Positions 1 to 8,318 are shown, numbered from the stretch's first letter. The stretch: DNA of 64,000 nucleotides from Clostridium scatologenes (GCF_000968375.1 NZ_CP009933.1:2976001-3040000), one strand, 5' to 3'. A program made the numbers and translations. Notes: generated by a model not told the origin, from the letters alone.

Positions 1-105
1 TTATAGTTTATGTTCACTTTTTAATTTTTCCATAGCCTTTTCTTCTTCAATAAATTCTTTCATTTTTACTTTTTTCTTGTCACTTAAATGTATATTAGTA
101 TACAT
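1..105 (-). CDS. small charged phage protein, about 34 aa
   Basis: A short frame starts at ATG 105-103 and its TAA stop sits at the first three bases of the window. It is rich in Lys and Glu (ends EKLKSEHKL). No clear ribosome binding site is visible. A similar C-terminal tail (ends KKLKNENKL) is encoded at 2620-2682, so this is one member of a duplicated small gene placed at the end of the fibre cassette. Function is unknown and it could be a gene remnant. Confidence 0.4.
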   Translation of the reverse strand: MYTNIHLSDKKKVKMKEFIEEEKAMEKLKSEHKL

Positions 106-126
106 TAATATCTACGAATTAGTTTT

Positions 127-405
127 CTATTGTGCAACTTTTTCAAATCTAACATTTATGCCAATATCAAAATTGTAATTTTTAGTAATTTCTTTGATTC
201 TATAATCATTAAGACTAATAATTTCAATATCATTATTTGTAATTGCAGCTTTTATTTCTTGTCCTACTAAATTAGTAAAATCACTTTTAGCACTATCTTG
301 TAGCATAACAATTAGTAATTCTTCTTTTTTATTTTCAGTCCATATAATTGATTCAAAACAATTAGAAACTTCATATTCTTTTTCTGCATTTTTTAATTTT
401 AACAT
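127..405 (-). CDS. hypothetical phage protein, 92 aa
   Basis: A 92-residue soluble, acidic protein with no recognised domain, signal peptide or membrane segment. It starts 22 bases after the stop of the Gly/Ser/Tyr-rich fibre protein (428-1306) and precedes the 34-aa gene, so it belongs to the end of the second fibre cassette. Phage genes in this place often encode fibre chaperones or XkdW-like accessory proteins; that is inference from position only. The ATG follows an AGGATTGGTGA stretch that can serve as ribosome binding site. Confidence 0.6.
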   Translation of the reverse strand: MLKLKNAEKEYEVSNCFESIIWTENKKEELLIVMLQDSAKSDFTNLVGQEIKAAITNNDIEIISLNDYRIKEITKNYNFDIGINVRFEKVAQ

Positions 406-427
406 AATTAATCACCAATCCTTTTTA

Positions 428-1306
428 TTAATTTTTTATTGTATATTTAATATTTATTTTATATTTATAATAATTTGTATATCCTCCTTGATATAAATAA
501 CCTGTGTACTTCTGTCTATAAACTCTAGTATCTACAGCAAGTCTTGTTACTGTTCCTTTATAATTATATAACCAATAATCAGGAAAATAAGCAGTACTTG
601 TTTGTCCATCTACAGTACCATTTGTGGTAGGCATACCTGATCCTATAGTATAATTTGATTGTCCCCCAGCAAAACCTAAAGACCCTGAATACCCATTACT
701 ATCTTCATAATAATATATTCCTGCTGCGGGAGCTACTGACGAACCCATTGGAGCCCACAAGTTGTTGTTGTATTTGTTCCATTCAAAGTTATTAAATCCA
801 CCTAAAGTTCGAGTTCCAGTAGCTTCCTTAGAATCAGATGGTATGTAACTTCCACTTGCAACATAACTGCCTCCACTTGCATAAAGTGTTCCACTATATC
901 CGCCACTTGATGAAGATATACTACTCGCAAAAGAATTTGAAGAACTATCTCTGTATTCTTCTTTATAAGTAGCATATTTTGTAGAATCATAAGCACTTCT
1001 TGAAACAGTTCCATTGCTAACACTTACAATAACATTATCCTGATTCTTTGTGTAACTTACATTTCCATTATTCACAGTAACTTCATCAACACTTATTAGG
1101 TTTGAAAAATTAAAAGTATTTGACATACTTTGTGATGTACTTTCGGTAAAATCATAAGTTAATAATTTTTGAATAGTATATTTTATAAAATCTTTTATTT
1201 CAGAACCTACTTTACTCTTAACTAATAATCTTTTTACTTCATTTCCTATTTTATAATAAATACCCTTTATTTGTTTAATTTCTGTTCCAATTTTAATAGG
1301 TATCAT
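428..1306 (-). CDS. putative tail fibre / receptor-binding protein, Gly/Ser/Tyr-rich
   Basis: About 292 residues. The N-terminal 60 residues carry repeated short segments of the form IKIGTEIKQIKG / YKIGNEVKRL / KVGSEIKDF, then the protein becomes very rich in Ser, Gly, Tyr, Asn and Thr. This composition is typical of beta-structured, surface-exposed phage tip proteins that bind cell-surface glycans. I chose ATG 1306 over the GTG nine bases upstream because AGGTGG lies six bases before it. It follows the stop of 1316-1627 closely, so the two are translated from one mRNA. Receptor binding is inferred from composition and position, not from a recognised domain. Confidence 0.55.
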   Translation of the reverse strand: MIPIKIGTEIKQIKGIYYKIGNEVKRLLVKSKVGSEIKDFIKYTIQKLLTYDFTESTSQSMSNTFNFSNLISVDEVTVNNGNVSYTKNQDNVIVSVSNGTVSRSAYDSTKYATYKEEYRDSSSNSFASSISSSSGGYSGTLYASGGSYVASGSYIPSDSKEATGTRTLGGFNNFEWNKYNNNLWAPMGSSVAPAAGIYYYEDSNGYSGSLGFAGGQSNYTIGSGMPTTNGTVDGQTSTAYFPDYWLYNYKGTVTRLAVDTRVYRQKYTGYLYQGGYTNYYKYKINIKYTIKN

Positions 1307-1315
1307 TATAACCAC

Positions 1316-1627
1316 CTACTCATATACAAAATAAAGTGTGTCTTCTTCTGCTGTAGCCACTGTTGGTACCGTATTAGTTATTACCATTTTTTTTATTTGT
1401 TTGCTGTTAGTAAAATTATTTAAATTCTGAAAAATTTGTTTTGTTTGTTCTGTTAAACATTTGCCTTTTAATTCCAATGGTAAGGTTGTATCGTTTATAT
1501 CACCTATTTGCTTTGCATTATATTCCAAATATGAATTAAAATCACTTTTATTAACTTTTTCTTGAATAGCACCAGCTCCATTTAAAATGACAATTTTATC
1601 TAATATTTGTTTGTTTTCAGGTTTCAA
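1316..1627 (-). CDS. phage tail-fibre-associated protein, 103 aa
   Basis: A 103-residue protein starting with TTG at 1627, chosen because AAAAGGAGG lies seven bases upstream. The open frame reaches back to 1681 but has no binding site there. The end, with TVATAEEDTLYFVYE, has the look of the short tip segments often found in clostridial phage fibre and baseplate-tip proteins. It is the first gene of the second fibre cassette and follows the structured non-coding element at 1775-1960. No domain is recognised with confidence. Confidence 0.5.
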   Translation of the reverse strand: MKPENKQILDKIVILNGAGAIQEKVNKSDFNSYLEYNAKQIGDINDTTLPLELKGKCLTEQTKQIFQNLNNFTNSKQIKKMVITNTVPTVATAEEDTLYFVYE

Positions 1628-1689
1628 TTTGTTTCCTCCTTTTGTCTTTTCTAATTTAAAAATATTAAAGGATTTGGACAAATAAATTC

Positions 1690-1760
1690 AAATCCTTATT
1701 CCTCATTTATATTTATTTTTTATCTGATGGCTACCATCTGTAACGCTCCCATCCTGTTAA
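1690..1760 (-). pseudogene. possible C-terminal remnant of a tail fibre gene
   Basis: On the minus strand a short frame ending in TGA encodes QDGSVTDGSHQIKNKYK, directly preceded by a TAA stop in the same frame. It has the flavour of a fibre C-terminus but could be chance. A neighbouring frame encodes PLSYILTGWERYRW and then TAG, so the reading frame is ambiguous. I cannot identify a parent gene. Confidence 0.2.
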
Positions 1761-1774
1761 GATATAAGATAACG

Positions 1775-1960
1775 GTTGACACGCCCCTGGATAAGTTCTT
1801 CTAATACTCAGATGGGTAAAATGTCTAAATGACATTTTACGAACTTTTGCTCCGGTAATAGGTATTCCTCATAAGCAAATTCCATCTGAGTCTAAGAATC
1901 ACTTGATAATTAAATCGTATAATTTTTGTAAACCTTTTTATGTACACCTATAAATATCAA
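1775..1960 (-). ncRNA. pseudoknotted non-coding element, possible IS200/IS605 end with omegaRNA-like fold
   Basis: No convincing gene lies in 1682-2092. Instead there are perfect complementary arms: 1806-1815 with 1882-1891 (10 bp), 1816-1825 with 1831-1840 (10 bp, 5-nt loop), 1847-1851 with 1874-1878 (5 bp), and 1793-1798 with 1841-1846 (6 bp). The last pairing crosses the first, giving a pseudoknot, and the helices abut without gaps. On the minus strand the block is preceded by TTGAT (1960-1956) and ends in GTGTCAAC (1782-1775). Known IS200/IS605 and IStron elements insert next to TTGAT and end in TCAA(C). Assignment is inference; the pairings are directly visible. Confidence 0.4.
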
Positions 1961-2051
1961 TACAGCTAAGTTTATACTTGCATTTATTAATAGTTACTTA
2001 TGTAACATAATTATTTTTCATATCCTCAATATAATAAATTTGCAAATTTAA

Positions 2052-2076
2052 AAGACACCCTTTCGAGTGCCTTTCC
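2052..2076 (-). terminator. probable terminator after the 101-aa remnant gene
   Basis: Minus-strand arms GGCACTC and GGGTGTC (two G-U pairs) around a GAAA loop are followed by TTTT. A diverged copy of the same segment occurs at 2594-2620, so this terminator is part of a duplicated block. Confidence 0.5.
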
Positions 2077-2092
2077 TTAATGTTTGTTTTTA

Positions 2093-2467
2093 TTATGCTA
2101 TTCCTAATTCTTTATTTACTTTTTTATTTGTTCTATTTGAAGCTTCTAGTATTTTCTTATAAAGTAAATTACCATTATACCCTTGTTTTAAGTATTTCTT
2201 TTCATAATACTCAAATGGTAAATTAGAATGATTAGTATCCAGATATTCAGCTAGTTCTCTATCTTTCATTAATTTCCTAGCTTGCATTCTATACTTATTT
2301 CTTAACCAATGAGCCTTGATAGCTTGTTCCTTGATTGCTAACGATTTATCTATTTTGTTAACAATATTTTTATCATGGCTAATATACCATTCTCTCACTT
2401 CTAAATTACTTAATTTTCCAAATAAACTTTTATATTTTTCAAAATTATTAGCTGCTATAACCTTTTA
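2093..2467 (-). pseudogene. truncated phage gene, C-terminal part (GTG-started ORF of 101 aa)
   Basis: The open frame continues upstream of the possible GTG start at 2398 to a stop at 2467-2465, and that upstream part (VIAANNFEKYKSLFGKLSNLE) reads as protein but has no ATG and no binding site. The readable part contains a charged helical segment (REWYISHDKNIVNKIDKS, then RNKYRMQARKLMKDRELAEY). I interpret it as the C-terminal end of a larger phage protein whose 5' part was lost. Similar segments occur, to my memory, at the end of clostridial minor-head or phage toxin-like proteins, but I cannot name the family. A GTG-started short protein is the alternative. Confidence 0.45.
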
Positions 2468-2619
2468 AACCTTTCTTTATATTATTTGCATCACTAATAT
2501 AGTATAGTTAATATGCTAAAATTTATCAATCTAAAATAAAAAATGTTAATTTTAGATACTTTTTACTTTATTGCATCTTTTTCATTTCTTTAAATTTAAA
2601 AGACACTTTTACGAGTTCC

Positions 2620-2682
2620 TTAAAGTTTATTTTCATTTTTTAATTTTTTAATGATCTTTTCCTCTTCGCTGAATTCCTTCAT
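2620..2682 (-). pseudogene. remnant similar to the 34-aa gene at 1-105
   Basis: From ATG 2682 to TAA 2620 the minus strand encodes about 20 residues ending EEEKIIKKLKNENKL. The gene at 1-105 ends EEEKAMEKLKSEHKL, so these are paralogous tails. The frame is open upstream for a few codons but lacks a start with a binding site. The rest of 2468-3013 holds no gene that I can support, apart from the terminator at 2838-2872. Confidence 0.4.
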
Positions 2683-2837
2683 TTTAGCTTGTACAAATAA
2701 TATTAATCCTTAACGCCTTGTCTCCCATATATAAACACCCTATCAGTAATGAGTATATATCTTTAAATTCTACCTGTCATTTTTATACATATTAGCACTT
2801 ATTAATGCGTACACATTATTTTTCGAATACGACATAA

Positions 2838-2872
2838 AAGCTATACCTAAAAAGGCATAGCTTTTATTATAT
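2838..2872 (-). terminator. intrinsic terminator of the secreted-protein gene
   Basis: Minus strand: AAAAGCTATGCC, a T-rich loop, then GGTATAGCTTTT. The stem is about 10 bp and followed by a short T-run. It lies downstream of the gene ending at 3014. Confidence 0.6.
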
Positions 2873-3013
2873 TTTCTATATTAATCCTCATAATAATTGT
2901 AGTTCATATTAAAATAAATTGTTTTTTCTAATATAACTATATTACCTTAATTAATTGCTTTCGTTACTACTATACATTTTATATATACTTGCCAAATAAA
3001 TTGACTTCTAAAA

Positions 3014-3730
3014 TTACCAAGGTACAGGTGTTACTATATACTCCTTAGGACTAGTTAATGATTCTAATATATATACACCACTATTGTTACAACTGTTAAC
3101 ACCATTTGCAAGTGTTTGAAGCAAAGCATTGGCAATATTAGTAGCTCTACGTTCACTTTTTATTATATTGTTGTTTATTAAGAAACCTCTTAGTGTATCA
3201 GTATTTATTTCTCTTGTATTTCTCATATATTTGACTATATTTTTAACCTCATCATTATCTAAATGCTCATAGAATGAAAAACTATAATAATTATCTGAAC
3301 TATATCTATTAATATTACTTGCTAATGTAAATCTTTCCCGACTACTACCATCTAATTTTAAAATAAGTACTCCTCGTCCATGATCCATAGTTTTAAACTT
3401 AGTACCTTGTGCCCATGTAGCAATATTTGAAGAAAATTCACCATCATTTGCAGTTTCACTACTAACTATTTTATTTTCTATCATAAAATCTGCTACATCT
3501 CTTGTAGATGGTTGAGGTGATTGATGAACATAATTATAAAGTTTTAGACAATTTTCATGACTTATAGTGCGATAAGTTGTAAAAGTTTGATCTTCGTTAG
3601 CAATTGAAGAAACATTTACTTTGGTACTACTTTTTATGTTTTGAGCATGTACAGATGTACCAAATATAAAACTACTTGATCCAATGATTGATAATGCCAT
3701 TAAACTAGCTATTATTTTTTTTGATTTCAT
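3014..3730 (-). CDS. secreted protein with two internal repeats, unknown function
   Basis: 238 residues. The first 30 form a classical signal peptide: MKSKK, a hydrophobic core, and cleavage after VHAQ or nearby. The mature part seems to consist of two related units of about 80 residues: residues about 55-130 (LYNYVHQ..TRDVADFMIENKIV..NIATWAQG..GVLILKL) and about 155-230 (IVKYMRN..TDTLRGFLINNNII..NALLQTLANG..GVYILES). No known domain or catalytic motif is recognised. It has its own consensus promoter (3783-3811), an AAGGGGG ribosome binding site and its own terminator, so it is transcribed apart from the late phage operon. This layout suggests a lysogenic-conversion (moron) gene acting outside the cell; that role is inference. 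Confidence 0.75.
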   Translation of the reverse strand: MKSKKIIASLMALSIIGSSSFIFGTSVHAQNIKSSTKVNVSSIANEDQTFTTYRTISHENCLKLYNYVHQSPQPSTRDVADFMIENKIVSSETANDGEFSSNIATWAQGTKFKTMDHGRGVLILKLDGSSRERFTLASNINRYSSDNYYSFSFYEHLDNDEVKNIVKYMRNTREINTDTLRGFLINNNIIKSERRATNIANALLQTLANGVNSCNNSGVYILESLTSPKEYIVTPVPW

Positions 3731-3782
3731 AATGTTTATCCCCCTTCATGTTTTGTAAAATATTGATATTTAATACAATTAA

Positions 3783-3811
3783 ATAGTAATACTTTTTTGT
3801 ATTTTTGTCAA
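3783..3811 (-). promoter_or_regulatory. sigma-A promoter of the secreted-protein gene
   Basis: Minus strand TTGACA (3811-3806), 17-bp spacer, TACTAT (3788-3783). This is a near-consensus vegetative promoter placed about 55 bases before the start codon at 3730. It makes the gene independent of the phage late promoter. Confidence 0.75.
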
Positions 3812-3917
3812 ATTATACTATTTATGGTATTATTAAGATTTTAATTATCGTAACATATTCATTATACAGAATAGTTTTACAATTTTTATATAGTTCGATT
3901 TAATTTTCGATTTTTTT

Positions 3918-4049
3918 CTATTGTGAAGTATATTCTTCTCCAACTATAGTTTTGTATTCCTCTTCATTTATTACTTTCCATTTACATGCTTCTTGAATTT
4001 CTTGTTTGCTTAAATATATTGGATAAAATAATTTATAAAAATTGAACAT
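3918..4049 (-). CDS. XkdX-like small phage protein, 43 aa
   Basis: The ATG (4049-4047) overlaps the TAA stop of the preceding gene by one base, so translation is coupled. The product, starting MFNFYKLFYPIYLS and containing KWKVINEEEYKTIVGEEY, fits the XkdX pattern of a Tyr-rich start followed by W-I-T-x-E-E-Y-x-x-I-x-G. XkdX proteins close the tail-fibre module in PBSX-like phages; their molecular role is not established. It marks the end of the first fibre cassette. Confidence 0.7.
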   Translation of the reverse strand: MFNFYKLFYPIYLSKQEIQEACKWKVINEEEYKTIVGEEYTSQ

Positions 4050-4435
4050 TATACAGTACCTCCTAATTTATTTACTTTTATAGTTAAGTCATTTACAGTT
4101 TGTACTAATTGTTTTATCATTGTATCTTTCTTTTTATTTTCTATTGCTAATTGTGCTAAAGTCTGAGTAAATGTTTCTTTTTCAGTAACTTCTTTAGACT
4201 TTTGAATATCTTCATATTCATAAAATATTACTTTATCTACAGGATTCCAATACATTACAGCTTGTTTGCCTTCTATTTGTTGTGGTTCTAGAATACTATC
4301 CACCAATATTCCTTCCTGCTCCAACTGTTCCTTGCTCTTTTTTAATCCATTGATTTCATCAAGGGGTTTATAATGTGTATATCCTACTGAATATTTTGTA
4401 TCACTTATTTTTGTTAAATTTCCTAAGAATATCAT
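4049..4435 (-). CDS. XkdW-like phage tail accessory protein with C-terminal coiled coil
   Basis: 128 residues. The first 75 residues are a beta-rich segment with YWNPVDKVIFYEYED, and the last 45 form a heptad-like helix (LAQLAIENKKKDTMIKQLVQTVNDLTIKVNKL). Proteins of this kind sit between the fibre and XkdX in clostridial PBSX-like phages and are annotated XkdW or as fibre assembly factors. A GGAGG lies eight bases before the ATG. The coiled coil would suit a trimerising chaperone; this is inference. Confidence 0.6.
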   Translation of the reverse strand: MIFLGNLTKISDTKYSVGYTHYKPLDEINGLKKSKEQLEQEGILVDSILEPQQIEGKQAVMYWNPVDKVIFYEYEDIQKSKEVTEKETFTQTLAQLAIENKKKDTMIKQLVQTVNDLTIKVNKLGGTV

Positions 4436-4446
4436 TTAATTACCTC

Positions 4447-5415
4447 CTATTGTAATTTAATATCAAATTTCATTAAGTATATTGAATTATAGCCATCACT
4501 GATGCAATAATAAACATTATTGCAAAAATATATTGTATTTGCATTAGATAATGTTGTAGTTTTCAAGTTAATTGACATATTGTTTATTGGATTATATATA
4601 GTAATATAGTTACCATTTTTTGAACTATATATATTAATTCCGTCAGTTGTTATATAATGCTGAGACTGTGATACAACTTCCCCCTCTGTAGTACTATTAC
4701 TAGATGTATTTACAGCTTTTACATTTCCATCTGCACATCCTGCATATATTGCCCCATTTATTTTAATAAAATTATAAGGGTAAGTAGACCATGCAGTAGT
4801 TATATATGTTCCAGGTGATGCTATAGTATATCTTGTAATAGATTTTTCATATAATGATATATATAAATAAGTATTATCAGAATATATTCCTTCTATTGTT
4901 CCATTGCCAGAAAATGTACTAACTTTATAATTTTCAAATGTAATAGTACCTATTACATTATTATTTGGAATACTATAAGAAGATATTAAGTTATTATTAT
5001 TAACCATATAAATATAATTGTTATCTATAAAAAAACCGTTAGGGATATATGATACTTCAATAGAACTCCATATTAAATTTCCGTTCAAATCATATTTATA
5101 TATGCTTTCTTCAATTAGATATAAATAGTCGTTACTTATAAAAAGATAACCTTTTAATGTTTCACTACTTCGAATAAGTTTTTCAAAAACCTTTGTACCA
5201 CTTGAATCGTATTTTCTTAAGTATCTACCATATGGATTGTTTATTAAAACATATAAGTTTCCATTAAAATCAATAGCATATCCATAAATAGTATCTGTTG
5301 AATAATTAATAGATGCTAATGTTGTTAATGGAGTAGTTATAATTTTATCTAAAGTTATTTTTGAGCCAGTATCATATTTTCCACCACCATATCCATGCAA
5401 ATTAAGTAAATCCAT
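4447..5415 (-). CDS. putative receptor-binding beta-propeller protein of the tail tip
   Basis: 322 residues made of repeated blades of about 40 residues with the recurrent pattern Y-A-I/L-D-x-N-G-N-L-Y-V and K-Y-D-L-N-G-N-L-I-W, typical of NHL/PQQ-like beta-propellers. There is no signal peptide. Its start overlaps the stop of the upstream fibre gene (shared base 5415), so it is made together with it, and it probably forms the adhesive tip. Propeller folding is inferred from the repeats; the ligand is unknown. This is the most host-range-relevant gene of the first cassette. Confidence 0.65.
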   Translation of the reverse strand: MDLLNLHGYGGGKYDTGSKITLDKIITTPLTTLASINYSTDTIYGYAIDFNGNLYVLINNPYGRYLRKYDSSGTKVFEKLIRSSETLKGYLFISNDYLYLIEESIYKYDLNGNLIWSSIEVSYIPNGFFIDNNYIYMVNNNNLISSYSIPNNNVIGTITFENYKVSTFSGNGTIEGIYSDNTYLYISLYEKSITRYTIASPGTYITTAWSTYPYNFIKINGAIYAGCADGNVKAVNTSSNSTTEGEVVSQSQHYITTDGINIYSSKNGNYITIYNPINNMSINLKTTTLSNANTIYFCNNVYYCISDGYNSIYLMKFDIKLQ

Positions 5416-6632
5416 TATTGCAACACCTCACTTATAATTTTTCCATCACTATCATAAGTAAGGGTATATACTCTAGTTGCAATTACAGTTATTCCATCTG
5501 CTTTATACTCTGTTTCTGTTCTAGTGTTGTAGTTTGGAGAAACACCACCACTTAAAACAGATTTTAAAATTAAAGTGCCATCTTTTCTTTTTAATTGTAT
5601 AGTAGTAAATTTTCCATTAACATCTTTATTTAGTTTTAAAGTTGAATATTGTTTTAAATCATTAATTTGTTGCATAACATTATTAAATTGTGTCGTATTA
5701 TCTGCCAAATGCGACGTAAAATCTTCTTTAACCTTCTCTAAATTCACTCCATCATTACTTTTTATATCTTCTGCTTTAATTTCTTTATTGATTTTATTCT
5801 GTAATGATTTGCTTAATTTACTTTCATTAACACTATTTTCTTCCAATAGAGATCCATCTGATTCACTTACTATACTGGTGCATTTTTTTATTGTCTCAAA
5901 GTAGATGGTTTCATCCTTTTCTAATACCCAATCTATTAGGTCAATACTTAGGTTATCTGAATTTATATTATAATTTACTTCTTTAGTCAGAATTTCATTT
6001 AAAAATTTAACATTTAAGATATCTTGTTCTGGATTAAAATTTGCATGACCTATGGGAATATGTTCAATATTATCTTCTTCAGCAGTAAATTTTGTATAAA
6101 TATTAGTAAATACTGCTGCATTTTTTTCATCATCTACCTGCTTTTGTAAAGATTCTACCTGTTTTTGCACTACTTCTACATCTTCCTTATGTGCCAACAT
6201 GACACCTTGGTCCACTTTTAAAGTTACTGCTGCAGTATTGGAAACTTCCAATATCATTCTTATTGTTAAATCTTTTGTACTTCCATTACTTGCAATAGGT
6301 TTATAGGTCTCAGGGTATTTCCCAATAACTAACAAATTACCTTCATCATCTAAAATTCCAGCTTCTCTTATCATAAAATTTCCAATATACGCAGGAATTA
6401 AAACTTCTGCAACTATCCAATTATTATTGCTTTTATCAATATTAAGATTATTTACTGGACCACTCCAAACTTGATTTTTCAACGTTGTTTGATCCTCTAT
6501 TGGGTTATAATAATTTCCTCCACCATCACCAAGTGCAAAAGTAGTAAAATTTACTTTAGTTCCAAGTGCGCTTGCATTCACTATTTTTGCCTTACCAACT
6601 TTAGTTAATATAGAATAAAATTGTTCTTCCAT
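5415..6632 (-). CDS. phage tail fibre protein (N-terminal baseplate-attachment domain)
   Basis: 405 residues. The first 150 residues (FYSILTKVGKAKI..FALGDGGG..REAGILDDEGNLLVIGKYP) match the conserved tail-fibre/collar domain (DUF3751 type, gpH/XkdV-like) that attaches the fibre to the baseplate. Residues about 160-190 form a short coiled coil (VEVVQKQVESLQKQVDDE), followed by a fibre shaft and a short C-terminal domain. It has an AAAGGAGG ribosome binding site. It follows the XkdU-like gene with two bases between, which is the normal myovirus order. Confidence 0.85.
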   Translation of the reverse strand: MEEQFYSILTKVGKAKIVNASALGTKVNFTTFALGDGGGNYYNPIEDQTTLKNQVWSGPVNNLNIDKSNNNWIVAEVLIPAYIGNFMIREAGILDDEGNLLVIGKYPETYKPIASNGSTKDLTIRMILEVSNTAAVTLKVDQGVMLAHKEDVEVVQKQVESLQKQVDDEKNAAVFTNIYTKFTAEEDNIEHIPIGHANFNPEQDILNVKFLNEILTKEVNYNINSDNLSIDLIDWVLEKDETIYFETIKKCTSIVSESDGSLLEENSVNESKLSKSLQNKINKEIKAEDIKSNDGVNLEKVKEDFTSHLADNTTQFNNVMQQINDLKQYSTLKLNKDVNGKFTTIQLKRKDGTLILKSVLSGGVSPNYNTRTETEYKADGITVIATRVYTLTYDSDGKIISEVLQ

Positions 6633-6634
6633 AT

Positions 6635-7267
6635 TTATGCCTCCTTTCTAGGGTATATAGTTACTCTCTCGTCAGCTGAATTATTTCCTGCTGCAATATG
6701 AAATTTCCCAACACTTTGAATTTCTTTTTTACTCCAAGGATACACTGTTATTTTTTCTCCACCTATCAAACAACTAGCCATATAAAATTTTTTATTACTT
6801 ATATTAAAATTCAAAGCTAAATCATAATCCAAATGTGCTGGTTTAACATATTCAATAGTTTCATACAGCTCTTTTAAATTTAATATTTTACTTTTTATTT
6901 GAAAATCAATAAAAAAAGAATACTGCGAAGTATCCTGAATTATCTTAACTATTCCATCAGTGAATTTTGAAATCATACTTTTCATTATATTAGGTGTAAT
7001 TGGGCTAACTTGTGAAAGTTTAGCCATTACTTTACTTCTTCTTATATTTACATCTAAACCTTCAATTGTTATGATTCCACAAAATTCTTCCCATAATCTC
7101 AATGCCCAGGTTGCAGTTTGTGGAAAAACTTGAAGCAGCAAATCTTCTAAGACTTCATCATATTTATCAAAATCATTTTTTTCTACACTTTCAATTAAAT
7201 TTGAAAAAACTTTATTTTCAAGTAAAAATGGCGGCAAATAACCTTTTAAAGCTTCAAAATCACTCAT
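6635..7267 (-). CDS. baseplate protein, XkdU-like (DUF2313)
   Basis: 210 residues. The start (LKGYLPPFLLENKVFSNLIES) and the segment FPQTATWALRLWEEFCGI are hallmarks of the YmfQ/XkdU (DUF2313) family, which join baseplate wedge and tail fibre. The gene overlaps the baseplate J gene by 8 bp and lies just before the fibre gene, as in PBSX. Length fits the family (about 190-210). Confidence 0.9.
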   Translation of the reverse strand: MSDFEALKGYLPPFLLENKVFSNLIESVEKNDFDKYDEVLEDLLLQVFPQTATWALRLWEEFCGIITIEGLDVNIRRSKVMAKLSQVSPITPNIMKSMISKFTDGIVKIIQDTSQYSFFIDFQIKSKILNLKELYETIEYVKPAHLDYDLALNFNISNKKFYMASCLIGGEKITVYPWSKKEIQSVGKFHIAAGNNSADERVTIYPRKEA

Positions 7268-8318
7268 AGGTTATTACCCCCAACACTGGTTTTTCTTCAT
7301 CTGTTGTGCCTATGTTAAGAATATCTCCATTTAACTTTACACTTGTAAAATCTTCAACGCCTTGTGTATTGGTAATTATAGCAGATATATTTATTAATTT
7401 TACTGAACTCCCTGGTTTTAAAGTATTAATATAATTTTTTATACTTGTTTCCACATTGGACTTATCTCCCTTAAAATCTATTATGCTAACATTAATAACT
7501 TTGTTTGATACAGTAACTATAGATACATTAGCCCCAATAGGTGCCGTACCTTCTCCAGTTCCATTCTTTGGATCAATATGCTGTTTTACATTATCTAAAA
7601 TATTGCTATCAAGAGATTGTCCATTATCACCATAACAAATAACTTTTACAGTTCCAGGACCATTCCAAAGAGGAACTACTTTCACTCCTTTAACACCACT
7701 TACTTCCTTTGCCCATCTCTCATAGTCACTCTTATTTCCGCTAGACGGAGGGTTTTGCACTCTTTGAAGTAATCTAGATAATAATTCACCATCAGTTTCA
7801 GGATCAGTTCCACCAGTTGCAGGGGCTTCATTTGTAACACTAATTATTCCATTTATAGTAACTGGAAGTTGAGTAATAGTATTTGAAGGAACATTGTATT
7901 TTGAACCAATATCTATTGCTCTTAAAGAGCTAATAACTTTTTCATCATCTCCAATTACAGAATCTGTTGTAGTTTTATATTTTAATCCTCCCGGAGTTTG
8001 TATCATAGTTCCTGCAGGTATTAAAGTACCTTTCTTGCCATTTATAGTTTCATTTACTACTGCATACTTAGCGGTGGTTTCATAAACTCCCCTTGAAGCA
8101 GCATGCATTTTTAAATATTTTCCTGAACTAAGCTGAGGAATAGCTTTATTCAATAAATCATCTAGCTTTTCATACCTTTTAGCACTTTCTTTTGATACAG
8201 GAGCTAGTGAATCATGTATAAATGAGCCTTCTAATTTATCTACATCAGAAGTTATATCTTCTTTTAATCTTTTTAATATTTCTGAATCAGAATTTCCATC
8301 AATATAATGATTAAACAT
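7260..8318 (-). CDS. baseplate J-like protein (XkdT)
   Basis: 352 residues, the usual size for gpJ/XkdT wedge proteins of contractile tails. Typical segments are the N-terminal FIHDSLAPVS, the middle PSNTITQLPVTINGI..NEAPATGGTDPETDGELLSRLL and RWAKEVSGVKGVKVVPLWNGPGTV. It overlaps the XkdS-like gene upstream and the XkdU-like gene downstream by 8 bp each, so the wedge proteins are translationally coupled. Confidence 0.93.
   Translation of the reverse strand: MFNHYIDGNSDSEILKRLKEDITSDVDKLEGSFIHDSLAPVSKESAKRYEKLDDLLNKAIPQLSSGKYLKMHAASRGVYETTAKYAVVNETINGKKGTLIPAGTMIQTPGGLKYKTTTDSVIGDDEKVISSLRAIDIGSKYNVPSNTITQLPVTINGIISVTNEAPATGGTDPETDGELLSRLLQRVQNPPSSGNKSDYERWAKEVSGVKGVKVVPLWNGPGTVKVICYGDNGQSLDSNILDNVKQHIDPKNGTGEGTAPIGANVSIVTVSNKVINVSIIDFKGDKSNVETSIKNYINTLKPGSSVKLINISAIITNTQGVEDFTSVKLNGDILNIGTTDEEKPVLGVITYE

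Noticed and set aside
428..1306. Variable region of a diversity-generating retroelement
   Set aside because: No reverse transcriptase and no template repeat are visible in the window.
1775..1960. HDV-like self-cleaving ribozyme on the plus strand
   Set aside because: The helix order fits the HDV topology, but the third helix is too long (10 bp), the first is only 6 bp and lacks a 5' G, and the short junction before the last strand has no catalytic C.
1682..2092. Group I intron of an IStron
   Set aside because: The conserved P, Q, R and S core sequences could not be found and the block of about 185 bases is too short for an intron.
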